Positions 46,277 through 53,661 of a DNA stretch of 64,000 nt are shown piece by piece. Positions within the stretch are counted from its first letter, which is position 1. The number at the start of each line of letters is the position of its first letter. A program made the translations under genes and the position numbers. The notes beneath the pieces are model-generated. The model had not been told where the DNA came from, did no database searches, and saw nothing but the letters and a program-made list of their open reading frames with translations. The stretch is from NCBI RefSeq assembly GCF_006538165.1, contig NZ_BDLU01000050.1, positions 37,210-101,209 of the forward strand, in the 5' to 3' direction. This stretch comes from Komagataeibacter diospyri (GTDB taxonomy: Bacteria > Pseudomonadota > Alphaproteobacteria > Acetobacterales > Acetobacteraceae).

Positions 46277-47848
46277 ATGTTCAGGGATGCCATGTCAGAC
46301 GTATTGCGGTCGAACACCCTTTCCCCCCGTCGGCGCCATAGCCGGATGCTGGCGGCACTTGTGGCCAGCACCGTAATGGGGGGATGCCTGCTCTCGGCAC
46401 CCCTTGCGCGGGCGGAAGACAGCGGGGTGATCCACCCTGACACCCAGATCCAGCAGCTGCCGAATTTCGTCAACCTGGTCAAACAGGTCAAACCCGCCGT
46501 CGTATCCATCACGGCGCGGATCAAGGACGCGGATACGGGTGAGGATGGCGGGCAGGGTGGCATGCCCGGCGGTTTCCCGTTTCCCTTCCCCTTCCAGATG
46601 ATGCCGCAGCAGGCCCATCATACGGTTGAGGCCCGTGGTTCGGGCTTTGTCATCTCACCCGACGGGTATGTCGTCACCAACAACCATGTGGTGAAGGGTG
46701 CGACCAAGGTTACCGTAACACTTGATGACGGCACGGCGCTGCCCGCCAAGATCGTTGGGCGTGATTCCAAGACGGATATCGCACTGCTCAAGGTCTCGCC
46801 GTCGGGCAAGCTGCGTTTCATCGAACTGGGGGATTCGGACAAGGTCGAACCGGGTGAATGGGTTGTTGCCGTGGGCAACCCCTATGGCCTTGGCGGTACG
46901 GTGACGGCGGGTATCGTCTCGGCCCGTGGCCGTGACATCGGTGATGGTCCGTATGATTCTTTCATTCAGGTCGATGCCCCGATCAACCGGGGCAACTCCG
47001 GCGGCCCGCTGTTCACGCAGGATGGCAAGGTCGTGGGCGTAAACACCGCCATCCTGTCGCCTTCTGGCGGGTCGATCGGGATCGGGTTCGCCATTCCGTC
47101 CGATACCGTGAAGAACATCGTCGACCAGCTTGAAAAGACCGGTCATGTCACCCGTGGTTACCTTGGCGTTACGGCGCAGGCGATCACGCCGTCCATGGCC
47201 AGTGCGCTGGGCATGAAGCCGTCGCCTTCCGGCGCGCCGGCGACTGGTGCGCTGGTGGCCAGCGTCAGTTCGGGTAGTCCTGCGGAGAAGGCGGGGCTGA
47301 AGGCGGGGGATGTCGTTACTGCCCTGAACGGCCAGGCCATCGACACGCCGCATACGCTTGCGGTCAAGGTGGCAGGCATCGTGCCCGGCACCAAAGCGAC
47401 GATTGCCTATCTGCGCAACAACAAACCGCAGACCGCCAGTGTCCTGATTTCCAGCCTGGGCAAGGGAGGCACGGCCGATGGCACGGTTGGCGATACATCC
47501 CATGACGCGGACAAGGGGCCGAAACTGGGTGTGACGCTGGCGCCCCTGACGCCTGACCTGCGCCAGCAGCTTGGGCTGGAGGAAAACGTGCGCGGCGTGG
47601 TGGTCAGTGACGTGCAGGCCGGTTCCGCTGCCGAACAGGCCGGGATCCATGCGGGTGACGTCATCCAGTCCGTGGGCGAGGTACCGGTGGAAAACCCGCG
47701 CGCCACGGTTTCCGCCATCCGTCAGGCCCTGCAGGCCAATCATTCCGTCCTGCTGCGGGTCGTGCGCAACGGGCAGAGCGTTTTTGTGGCTGTCAGCCCC
47801 AACAGCGATGATTCCGACACGACCAGCACCGACGAAGACGACCAGTAA
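46277..47848 (+). CDS. degP: Periplasmic serine protease, DegP/HtrA (Do) family
   Basis: Envelope quality-control protease/chaperone. The 523 residues have an N-terminal signal region (basic, then [23 protein letters not shown], cut after ARA), a trypsin-like domain with H137 in [11 protein letters not shown]167 in [11 protein letters not shown] and S241 in [10 protein letters not shown], and two PDZ domains (about 290-385 and 410-510). GGCLL could be read as a lipobox, but the usual +1 cysteine context is poor. The Gly/Phe/Pro stretch [12 protein letters not shown] in the LA loop is typical of DegP of alphaproteobacteria. The ATG at 46277 or one at 46289 may start it. A strong terminator follows. 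Confidence 0.94.
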   Translation: MFRDAMSDVLRSNTLSPRRRHSRMLAALVASTVMGGCLLSAPLARAEDSGVIHPDTQIQQLPNFVNLVKQVKPAVVSITARIKDADTGEDGGQGGMPGGFPFPFPFQMMPQQAHHTVEARGSGFVISPDGYVVTNNHVVKGATKVTVTLDDGTALPAKIVGRDSKTDIALLKVSPSGKLRFIELGDSDKVEPGEWVVAVGNPYGLGGTVTAGIVSARGRDIGDGPYDSFIQVDAPINRGNSGGPLFTQDGKVVGVNTAILSPSGGSIGIGFAIPSDTVKNIVDQLEKTGHVTRGYLGVTAQAITPSMASALGMKPSPSGAPATGALVASVSSGSPAEKAGLKAGDVVTALNGQAIDTPHTLAVKVAGIVPGTKATIAYLRNNKPQTASVLISSLGKGGTADGTVGDTSHDADKGPKLGVTLAPLTPDLRQQLGLEENVRGVVVSDVQAGSAAEQAGIHAGDVIQSVGEVPVENPRATVSAIRQALQANHSVLLRVVRNGQSVFVAVSPNSDDSDTTSTDEDDQ

Positions 47849-47878
47849 CATCATTCTCCATCATTGGAGCGTGGCACA

Positions 47879-47907
47879 GGTCGGGGCAGTACTGCCCCGG
47901 CCTTTTT
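47879..47907 (+). terminator. Terminator after degP
   Basis: GGTCGGGGCAGT (47879-47890) and ACTGCCCCGGCC (47891-47902) pair over 12 bp with one G-T, with essentially no spare loop, followed by TTTTT. Confidence 0.85.
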
Positions 47908-48033
47908 CGTGTGCAAAAAGCGAAAAAGCCGTTTTTTTACCGTATGGGCCAGAAAAAACGGCAGGTGATGATTGTCGCGCCATGGTTTCTTGCCTTATCT
48001 GCTGCCATCGCCATGTTCGTTTCCGGAGGGATG

Positions 48034-48963
48034 ATGACCGGTCCAGCAGTATCCGATACGCAGGAACCTCCTGCCGCGCGCCTGATTGACGGCAAGGGCT
48101 TCGCGGCCCGCATGACGCAGGATATCGCGACCGATGTCAGCGCCTTCTATGACCGGCACCACATCACCCCCGGTCTTGCGGTGGTGCTGGTGGGCAATGA
48201 TCCCGCCAGCGAGGTCTATGTGCGTAACAAGGCGCTGCAGACCCATCGCGCGGGTATGCGGTCGTTCATGCACATGCTGCCCGCCACGACATCGCAGAAG
48301 GAACTGCTGGGTCTGATCGAACGGCTGAATGTTGATCCCGAAATCCATGGCATCCTCGTGCAGCTGCCGCTGCCCAATGGGCTGGACCCGGTTGCGGTGA
48401 CCAACGCGATCATTCCCGAAAAGGACGTGGACGGTCTGGGCGTGGTCAATGCCGGGCGGCTGGCGCTGGGGCTGCCGGGTATCGTACCCTGTACGCCGCT
48501 GGGCTGCCTGCTACTGCTGCGCCATTATGTGGGCGACATGCGTGGCAAGGATGCGTTGGTGATCGGGGCATCCAACCTTGTCGGCCGCCCCATGGCGGAA
48601 CTGCTGCTGCGTGAAGGCTGCACCGTAACCGTGGCCCATATCGATACGCGCGATACCGCGTCCCTTGCCCGGCAGGCGGATATCGTGGTGGTGGCGACGG
48701 GCGTGCGTGAACTGGTGCGTGGCGACTGGATCAAGCCGGGGGCCACGGTGATCGATGTCGGCATTTCCCGTGTTACGTTGCCCAATGGCAAGACACGACT
48801 GGTGGGCGATGTGAAGTTTGATGAAGCGGTCCGGCGCGCGGGCCTGATTACGCCCGTTCCTGGCGGGGTTGGCCCCATGACGATCGCCTGCCTGCTGCGC
48901 AACACCCTTGATGCGGCCCGCATGCTTGTGGAGGGCAAGGCGCGTTCTGGAGAAAATACATGA
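48034..48963 (+). CDS. folD: Bifunctional methylenetetrahydrofolate dehydrogenase / methenyltetrahydrofolate cyclohydrolase
   Basis: FolD interconverts one-carbon units on tetrahydrofolate with NADP. The 309 residues show [20 protein letters not shown], the catalytic Lys in the NKAL context, [40 protein letters not shown], the cofactor loop [16 protein letters not shown] and [16 protein letters not shown]. The ATG at 48034 with GGAGGG at 48024-48029 is chosen. The frame is open to 47911 and would add a basic, then hydrophobic stretch ([19 protein letters not shown]), odd for this cytoplasmic enzyme. It overlaps the MetF-like gene as ATGA, making a folate pair. Confidence 0.94.
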   Translation: MTGPAVSDTQEPPAARLIDGKGFAARMTQDIATDVSAFYDRHHITPGLAVVLVGNDPASEVYVRNKALQTHRAGMRSFMHMLPATTSQKELLGLIERLNVDPEIHGILVQLPLPNGLDPVAVTNAIIPEKDVDGLGVVNAGRLALGLPGIVPCTPLGCLLLLRHYVGDMRGKDALVIGASNLVGRPMAELLLREGCTVTVAHIDTRDTASLARQADIVVVATGVRELVRGDWIKPGATVIDVGISRVTLPNGKTRLVGDVKFDEAVRRAGLITPVPGGVGPMTIACLLRNTLDAARMLVEGKARSGENT

Positions 48964-49694
48964 CGCTGACATCCGTTGAACTGATTCCGCGCGACCAGGA
49001 AACGCTGCTGCGTGATGCGGGGGATGTCAGCAGGCTGTTTCCCGATGCGCAGATGATCAACATTCCCGACCTGCTGCGTTTTCCCATTCGCAGCTGGGAG
49101 GCGGCTGCCCTGATCCGCCCGATTTTCCCCCGTGTTATCCCCCATATCCGCGCCATCGACATTGCGCCGGATGCGCCTCTGCCGGGTGCCGATGACCCGG
49201 GGCTGCATGAGGTGCTGGTGGTCAAGGGCGACCCGCCGACGGACCTGAAGCACCGCACCTATCCCAACACCAGCGAGAGCGTGATTGCCCGCTACCGGCG
49301 TGAGGCCCCGCATCTTACGGTCTATGCCGCGTTCGATCCGTACCGCCGTGCGCCGTACAAGGAAATGGAATCCATCGTGCGCAAGAAGGAAGCGGGCGCG
49401 GCAGGGTTCTTCACCCAGCCCATTTTTGACATGCGCATGCTGGACCTGTGCATGAACTGGCTGCATGGGGAAAATGTGTTCTGGGGTATTTCCCCCGTGG
49501 TTGGCCCCAGATCGCGTTCGTACTGGGAAACGACGAACCACGTCATCTTTCCCCATGATTTCGAGCCGACACTGGACGCCAACATCGCATTCGCGCGCCA
49601 GATGATGGATGCGGTGGCGCAGGAAGGTGGCAATACCTATCTCATGCCGCTGCGCGTCAATCTGGAACGTTACCTGACGCCGCTCCGCCGTTAA
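48960..49694 (+). CDS. Short MetF-like (methylenetetrahydrofolate reductase family) protein
   Basis: The 244 residues carry features of the MTHFR TIM barrel: [25 protein letters not shown] where MTHFR has its GDPP motif, and [17 protein letters not shown], the substrate-site FFTQPIFD. It is shorter than MetF of E. coli (296 residues) and the N-terminus lacks the usual FE.FPP.. opening, so a true NADH-dependent reductase is not certain. Coupling to folD by ATGA supports a role in one-carbon metabolism, perhaps with a partner that completes the flavin site. It converges on the Nudix gene. Confidence 0.78.
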   Translation: MTLTSVELIPRDQETLLRDAGDVSRLFPDAQMINIPDLLRFPIRSWEAAALIRPIFPRVIPHIRAIDIAPDAPLPGADDPGLHEVLVVKGDPPTDLKHRTYPNTSESVIARYRREAPHLTVYAAFDPYRRAPYKEMESIVRKKEAGAAGFFTQPIFDMRMLDLCMNWLHGENVFWGISPVVGPRSRSYWETTNHVIFPHDFEPTLDANIAFARQMMDAVAQEGGNTYLMPLRVNLERYLTPLRR

Positions 49695-49728
49695 AAACTG
49701 TTTGAAAACAGGCGGCGTCCCGGCCCGG

Positions 49729-50304
49729 TCAGATCCAGCCGCGCGTACGGATCAGGCCGAATGCCGCGATCGTGACCATGCAGGTGATCCGTCCGTCCAC
49801 GATCATTGCTTCCATTTCCTTCAGCGTGACGATGTGGGTTGTAATGTCCTCCTCCGTCTCCTCACGCTGGTGCGGACCCTGCTGTAATCCGGTGGCAAGG
49901 TAGGCCCGGCCTTTCTGGGTTGTGTAACCCGCGCCCTGGTACATCAGGCCGGCATCGCGCATCTCTCCGGCGATCAGGCCGGTTTCCTCCCGCAGCTCGC
50001 CACGCGCCACGTCTTCAGGCGTGGCGTCGGGGCGGTGTTCCCACATGCCCATGGGCAGTTCCCACATCCGTTTGCCGATGGGATAGCGGTACTGGCGGAT
50101 CAGTGTAACGCGGGGACCGTCCGGGCCATCCCATAGCGGCAGGACCACGACAAAATCCCCCCGTTCCACCACGCCATACAGTCCCTGTTTGCCGCCGGGG
50201 CGGATGATGATGTCCTCGCGTACTCGGGTCCATGGATTTTCATAGGCGGTGCGGGTGGAAACGGTTGTATAGCCACCAGCGTCCGGTTTGGGGGACTGCG
50301 TCAT
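49729..50304 (-). CDS. Nudix hydrolase (ADP-ribose pyrophosphatase-like)
   Basis: Cleaves X-linked nucleoside diphosphates. The 191 residues have the Nudix box from GMWEHRPDATPEDVARGELREETGL (consensus G..5..E..7..REUxEExGU; core ARGELREETGL) after a WELPMGM lead, which is the order seen in ADP-ribose/GDP-mannose-type hydrolases. VTLIRQYRYPIGKRMWELP is typical of the ADPRase group. The ATG at 50304 is used. It converges with the MetF-like gene; the 34-base gap has only a small CTGTTT/AAACAG hairpin. Confidence 0.87.
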   Translation of the reverse strand: MTQSPKPDAGGYTTVSTRTAYENPWTRVREDIIIRPGGKQGLYGVVERGDFVVVLPLWDGPDGPRVTLIRQYRYPIGKRMWELPMGMWEHRPDATPEDVARGELREETGLIAGEMRDAGLMYQGAGYTTQKGRAYLATGLQQGPHQREETEEDITTHIVTLKEMEAMIVDGRITCMVTIAAFGLIRTRGWI

Positions 50305-50502
50305 GATGTCTTGAATCCTTCCAGGTCACGGGTGCATGCATCCCGCACAGGGCAGTCGTGCGGGAACGAATGGCCATGGGTTGGTTTTTTCAGGTTTTTC
50401 CATAAGCCCTATGGTGCTTTTGCTCCACAGTGATTTTGTGAAGCAGACGGTATTGCTGGTATCCGCGTTTGATCGGGGCGCTTGTTTTTTATTACGGAGT
50501 TT

Positions 50503-51705
50503 ATGCGTATCATGACCGGGCCGCAGGCTGCATCGGGGTCTCCTACACGGCGGATATTGCCCGTCGTGCTGTTCAACCTCCTGTGTTACATCGATATTGG
50601 CCTGCCGATGGCGGTCATCCCGGTCTTTGTGCATCAGGTATTGGGGTATAACACTGTCCTGGCCGGGCTGGCGGTATCCGTGCAGTACCTTGCCACCTTC
50701 GCCTCCCGCGCCGGGGCCGGGCGGCAGGCTGACCGGCGGGGGGCGAAGCCCACGGTGGTGGTTGGCCTTGCGGTGTGTACCCTGTCGGGGGCGGCGCTCA
50801 TGCTGTCGGGGATGTTGCTGCATTTCGCGGCCCTGTCCGTTGTCCTCCTGATCGCAAGCCGCATCCTGCTGGGGATCGGGGAAAGCTGGACGGCTACCGG
50901 CGCCATCATGTGGAACATCGGACGTGTCGGCGCGGCCCGCACGGCGCAGGTCATATCGTGGAATGGCGTGACGTCGTATGGCGGCATCGCCCTCGGTGCG
51001 CCCATCGGGCAGATCCTGTCGGGACTGCCGCTGCCATATGGCGGATTGACGGTGGTGGGACTGCTGTCAGCGGGGCTGACCCTGTTCGGTTTCGTGCTGG
51101 CGCGGCAGTACGCCCCTGTGCCGCCCGTGCCCAGCAAGGCGCCGCCCATGCCGTTTCATGCCGTCTTCAGGCGTGTGCTGCCCCATGGAATGGTGCTGGC
51201 CTGCGGGTCTGTTGGATTCGGGACGATTTCGGCCTGCCTTGCGCTGTTCTACGCCCATAACAACTGGAGCGGGGCGGCAACCGCGCTGACCGGATTCGGC
51301 CTCTCGTTCGTGATGATGCGGTTCCTGTTTGCCCGGCAGATCGACCGTCGTGGCGGGCTGGTTGTTACATTTGTCTCGCTGCTGGTGGAAACGCTGGGAC
51401 TGTGCGTGCTGTGGCAGTGTTCCTCGGTCGGGGGGGCGGCGTTGGGGGCCGCGCTGACAGGGGCGGGGTTCTCTCTCGTGTTTCCGGCCATGGGCGTGCT
51501 GGCGGTGGCGCGTGTGGGCCCGGAAAACCGGGGGGCGGCACTCGGGGCCTTTTCCGTGTTTCTGGATATTGCCGTGGGCCTGTCCGGCCCCCTGCTGGGG
51601 CTGGTGATCCAGACGATGGGATATGGTGCGCTGTTTCTTGTATCCGCCCTGTTTACGCTGGCGGGTGTGGGTGTAACCATAATGTTGAAATTCCTGCCAC
51701 GCTGA
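50503..51705 (+). CDS. MFS transporter, YfcJ/YhhS-like drug/sugar efflux type
   Basis: Twelve-segment inner-membrane transporter of 400 residues. Seen: GLPMAVIPVFVHQVLGYNTV in segment 1, the loop motif GRQADRRGAKPTVVVGL, SRILLGIGESWTATGAIMW in segment 4 and ARQIDRRGGLVVT in the second half. The GIGESW motif resembles the YfcJ/YhhS arabinose-efflux-like group. Substrate unknown. The ATG at 50503 has GGAG four bases before it; an ATG at 50512 has better spacing and is also possible. It is divergent from the Nudix gene and 46 bases before the LOG-family gene. Confidence 0.87.
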   Translation: MRIMTGPQAASGSPTRRILPVVLFNLLCYIDIGLPMAVIPVFVHQVLGYNTVLAGLAVSVQYLATFASRAGAGRQADRRGAKPTVVVGLAVCTLSGAALMLSGMLLHFAALSVVLLIASRILLGIGESWTATGAIMWNIGRVGAARTAQVISWNGVTSYGGIALGAPIGQILSGLPLPYGGLTVVGLLSAGLTLFGFVLARQYAPVPPVPSKAPPMPFHAVFRRVLPHGMVLACGSVGFGTISACLALFYAHNNWSGAATALTGFGLSFVMMRFLFARQIDRRGGLVVTFVSLLVETLGLCVLWQCSSVGGAALGAALTGAGFSLVFPAMGVLAVARVGPENRGAALGAFSVFLDIAVGLSGPLLGLVIQTMGYGALFLVSALFTLAGVGVTIMLKFLPR

Positions 51706-51751
51706 ATCGCGTGGCGGGCCGATAGAGTCCTGTGGGAGCTGAGCTGGATAG

Positions 51752-52336
51752 ATGCAGATTTCATCCGTTGCCGTTTTTTGTGGATCGCGTTTTGGCTCCC
51801 GGCCGGAATACGCGGCGCAGTCGCGGGCGCTGGGTACGGCGCTGGGGCAGGCCGGGGTCAGGCTGGTCTATGGCGGGGGCCATGTCGGCCTGATGGGCAC
51901 CGTGGCCGATGCGGTCCTGGCAGCGGGCGGGGCGGTGACCGGGATCATCCCCGCCTTCCTGCATTCGCGTGAGATCATGCATGAAGGTGTGACGGACCTG
52001 ACCGTGACTGACAGCATGCATGACCGCAAGGCGCGGATGTTCGCCCAGTCCGACGCTTTCGTGGTGATGCCCGGTGGGCTTGGCACCTTTGACGAGACGA
52101 TCGAGATCATGACATGGCGGCAGCTGCGCCAGCATGACAAGCCGATTTATATCGTCAACGTTGCGGGCTGGGCCGATTCACTGCTGGCCCTGGTGGATGG
52201 CTGTATCGCGGATGGGTTTGCTTCCCCCTCGGCACGGAACCTGTTCGAGGTGGTGCCCGATGTCGCAACGCTGATGACAGCGCTGGCGACCCTGCCGGTG
52301 CAGGCGGATGCACGTGACAGGGTCAGCACGCTGTAA
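51752..52336 (+). CDS. LOG-family nucleotide 5'-monophosphate phosphoribohydrolase
   Basis: Rossmann-fold enzyme of the TIGR00730/LOG group that cleaves AMP-type nucleotides, including cytokinin riboside monophosphates, to base and ribose 5-phosphate. The 194 residues show VFCGSRFGSRPEY, RLVYGGGHVGLMGTVADAV, the catalytic Arg in MHDRKARM (R92) and PGGLGTFDE with E115. Length is normal. In a plant-associated bacterium it might make free cytokinin, but housekeeping purine salvage is as likely. The ATG at 51752 is used. It ends about 20 bases before the tRNA-Pro promoter. Confidence 0.9.
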   Translation: MQISSVAVFCGSRFGSRPEYAAQSRALGTALGQAGVRLVYGGGHVGLMGTVADAVLAAGGAVTGIIPAFLHSREIMHEGVTDLTVTDSMHDRKARMFAQSDAFVVMPGGLGTFDETIEIMTWRQLRQHDKPIYIVNVAGWADSLLALVDGCIADGFASPSARNLFEVVPDVATLMTALATLPVQADARDRVSTL

Positions 52337-52354
52337 ATCTTTCATCTATACCCC

Positions 52355-52383
52355 TTGCCTTAAATGCAGCGGGCCTGTATAGC
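52355..52383 (+). promoter_or_regulatory. Promoter of tRNA-Pro
   Basis: TTGCCT (52355-52360), a 17-base spacer and TATAGC (52378-52383), ten bases before the mature tRNA. The same layout is seen at tRNA-Lys. Confidence 0.65.
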
Positions 52384-52392
52384 CGCCTGCAA

Positions 52393-52469
52393 CGGAGTGT
52401 AGCTCAGCCTGGTAGAGCACTGTGTTCGGGACGCAGGGGCCGGAGGTTCGAATCCTCTCACTCCGACCA
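52393..52469 (+). tRNA. tRNA-Pro (anticodon CGG)
   Basis: Cloverleaf: acceptor CGGAGTG pairs with CACTCCG, D-arm GCTCAGCCTGGTAGAGC, anticodon stem CTGTG/CGCAG around TTCGGGA with anticodon CGG, and T-arm GGAGGTTCGAATCCTCT. The acceptor starts with C, and CCA is encoded. It reads CCG codons. Confidence 0.97.
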
Positions 52470-52475
52470 GTTTTG

Positions 52476-52508
52476 CAAGCCGGTTATTTTCGGATAACCG
52501 GCTTGTTT
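52476..52508 (+). terminator. Terminator of tRNA-Pro
   Basis: CAAGCCGGTTAT (52476-52487) pairs over 12 bp with ATAACCGGCTTG (52494-52505), followed by TTT. Confidence 0.85.
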
Positions 52509-52651
52509 CCGTTTTGCGGTGTCCTTTCCGTCATGTTGCGGCAGCGCGGGAAATCCTTTATCCCCAACTTCCCAATGGATCACGATCTGGTTGGCTATAT
52601 CTCTGGTCGTATGTCCGTCTGGTATGTGAACCCCGGGGACCTTGATTGATC

Positions 52652-53440
52652 ATGCACGTTTCTTCCGCCTCATTGCAGCAGGACACGCACACCGGGTGCA
52701 GGGTCCGGCCGGGGCCGGTACTGAGCATCATCATCCCGTGCTATAATGAGCGCGGAAATGTCGAGCCCCTGTTCCACGCAGTGGAAAAAGCTGTAACTCA
52801 CCATAGCTGGGAACTGATCTTCGTTGATGACAGTTCGCCCGACGGCACCATAGACGAAGTATGGCGTCTGGCGCAGGTGGACAGCCGCGTGCGCGGTATC
52901 CTGCGTGTAGGGCGTCGTGGCCTGTCATCTGCCGTGATCGAGGGGATCCTGTCTTCATCCGCCCCCGTAGTGGCGGTGATGGACGGGGACCTGCAGCATG
53001 ATGAAAGACTGCTGGAACAGATGGTCAATGCCATCGAACTGCAGGGTTATGATATCGCGGTCGGCAGTCGTCATGTGGAAGGTGGCGACAATAGCGGTCT
53101 GGCCAATTCGTGGCGACTGTTCCTGTCCAATGCCGGGATACGCATTGCACAGTGCTTCCTGTCCGTGCGGGTGCGCGACCCGATGAGCGGCTTTTTTGCT
53201 GTCAGGCGCGATCTGGTTGTCAGATCCCTGCCGCATCTGTCAGGTATCGGGTTCAAGATCCTGCTGGATCTGCTGATGGCACAGCAGGCGGTACCCAAGG
53301 TGATTGAATTACCTTTTGTTTTCCGTTCACGGCATGAAGGCGAAAGCAAAATGGACAGGAAGGTGCTGATCCAGTTTGCCCAGATGATTTCGTATCATAT
53401 GCTGAAAAAAAAGCTGACCGGGGTGAAGGCTTCTTCCTGA
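52652..53440 (+). CDS. Glycosyltransferase family 2 protein (polyprenol-phosphate mannosyltransferase-like)
   Basis: GT-A fold enzyme of 262 residues related to dolichol/polyprenol-phosphate mannose synthases (DPM1-like). Seen: LSIIIPCYNERGNVEPLF, the first Asp pair in IFVDDSSPDGTIDEV, GLSSAVIEGI, the metal-binding VVAVMDGDLQHDERLL and the SRHVEGGDNSGL loop, then GFFAVRRDLV and KVLIQFAQMISYH at the end. No strong membrane segments, so it lacks the GtrB-like C-terminal helices. It probably makes a lipid-linked sugar used for glycan or protein glycosylation. The start is the ATG at 52652. It ends at a convergent repeat and terminator. Confidence 0.85.
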   Translation: MHVSSASLQQDTHTGCRVRPGPVLSIIIPCYNERGNVEPLFHAVEKAVTHHSWELIFVDDSSPDGTIDEVWRLAQVDSRVRGILRVGRRGLSSAVIEGILSSSAPVVAVMDGDLQHDERLLEQMVNAIELQGYDIAVGSRHVEGGDNSGLANSWRLFLSNAGIRIAQCFLSVRVRDPMSGFFAVRRDLVVRSLPHLSGIGFKILLDLLMAQQAVPKVIELPFVFRSRHEGESKMDRKVLIQFAQMISYHMLKKKLTGVKASS

Positions 53441-53507
53441 TCCCGACATGACAGGGACGGTTGCACCGGACATGATCGGCTTACCTGCGGCCTGCAAATT
53501 TATAAGG

Positions 53508-53551
53508 AAGTTTTTTGGTGAAGCTTTTTTTAAAGGCGGCACCCAAGAATT
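53508..53551. repeat. Palindromic interspersed repeat, internally deleted (copy 7)
   Basis: AAGTTTTTTGGTGAAGC at the left and GGCGGCACCCAAGAA at the right. Both ends are kept but about 30 central bases are missing, leaving one stem-loop. Confidence 0.6.
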
Positions 53552-53623
53552 TTCATCAGATACAATCACCGTTCCTGTCATCTGATGGAAAAGGCACAAC
53601 ATCTGCTGCTTCACCCGGCAGGC

Positions 53624-53661
53624 AAAAAAAGAGGGAAGGCAGAAGCCTTCCCTCTTTTTTT
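53624..53661. terminator. Very strong bidirectional terminator between the GT2 and trehalase genes
   Basis: A 17-bp perfect stem, AAAAAAAGAGGGAAGGC (53624-53640) with GCCTTCCCTCTTTTTTT (53645-53661), and an AGAA loop. A- and T-runs on both sides serve both strands. It overlaps the trehalase stop codon by two bases. Confidence 0.95.

Noticed and set aside
46277..46430. DegP as a lipoprotein (GGC in the signal region)
   Set aside because: The cysteine is followed by a further hydrophobic stretch and a better signal-peptidase I site (ARA), as in soluble periplasmic DegP.
49686..49720. Further copy of the palindromic repeat after the MetF-like gene
   Set aside because: Only AAACTG...CAGGCGGCG is shared; the inverted ends are missing and the match is too short to separate from chance.
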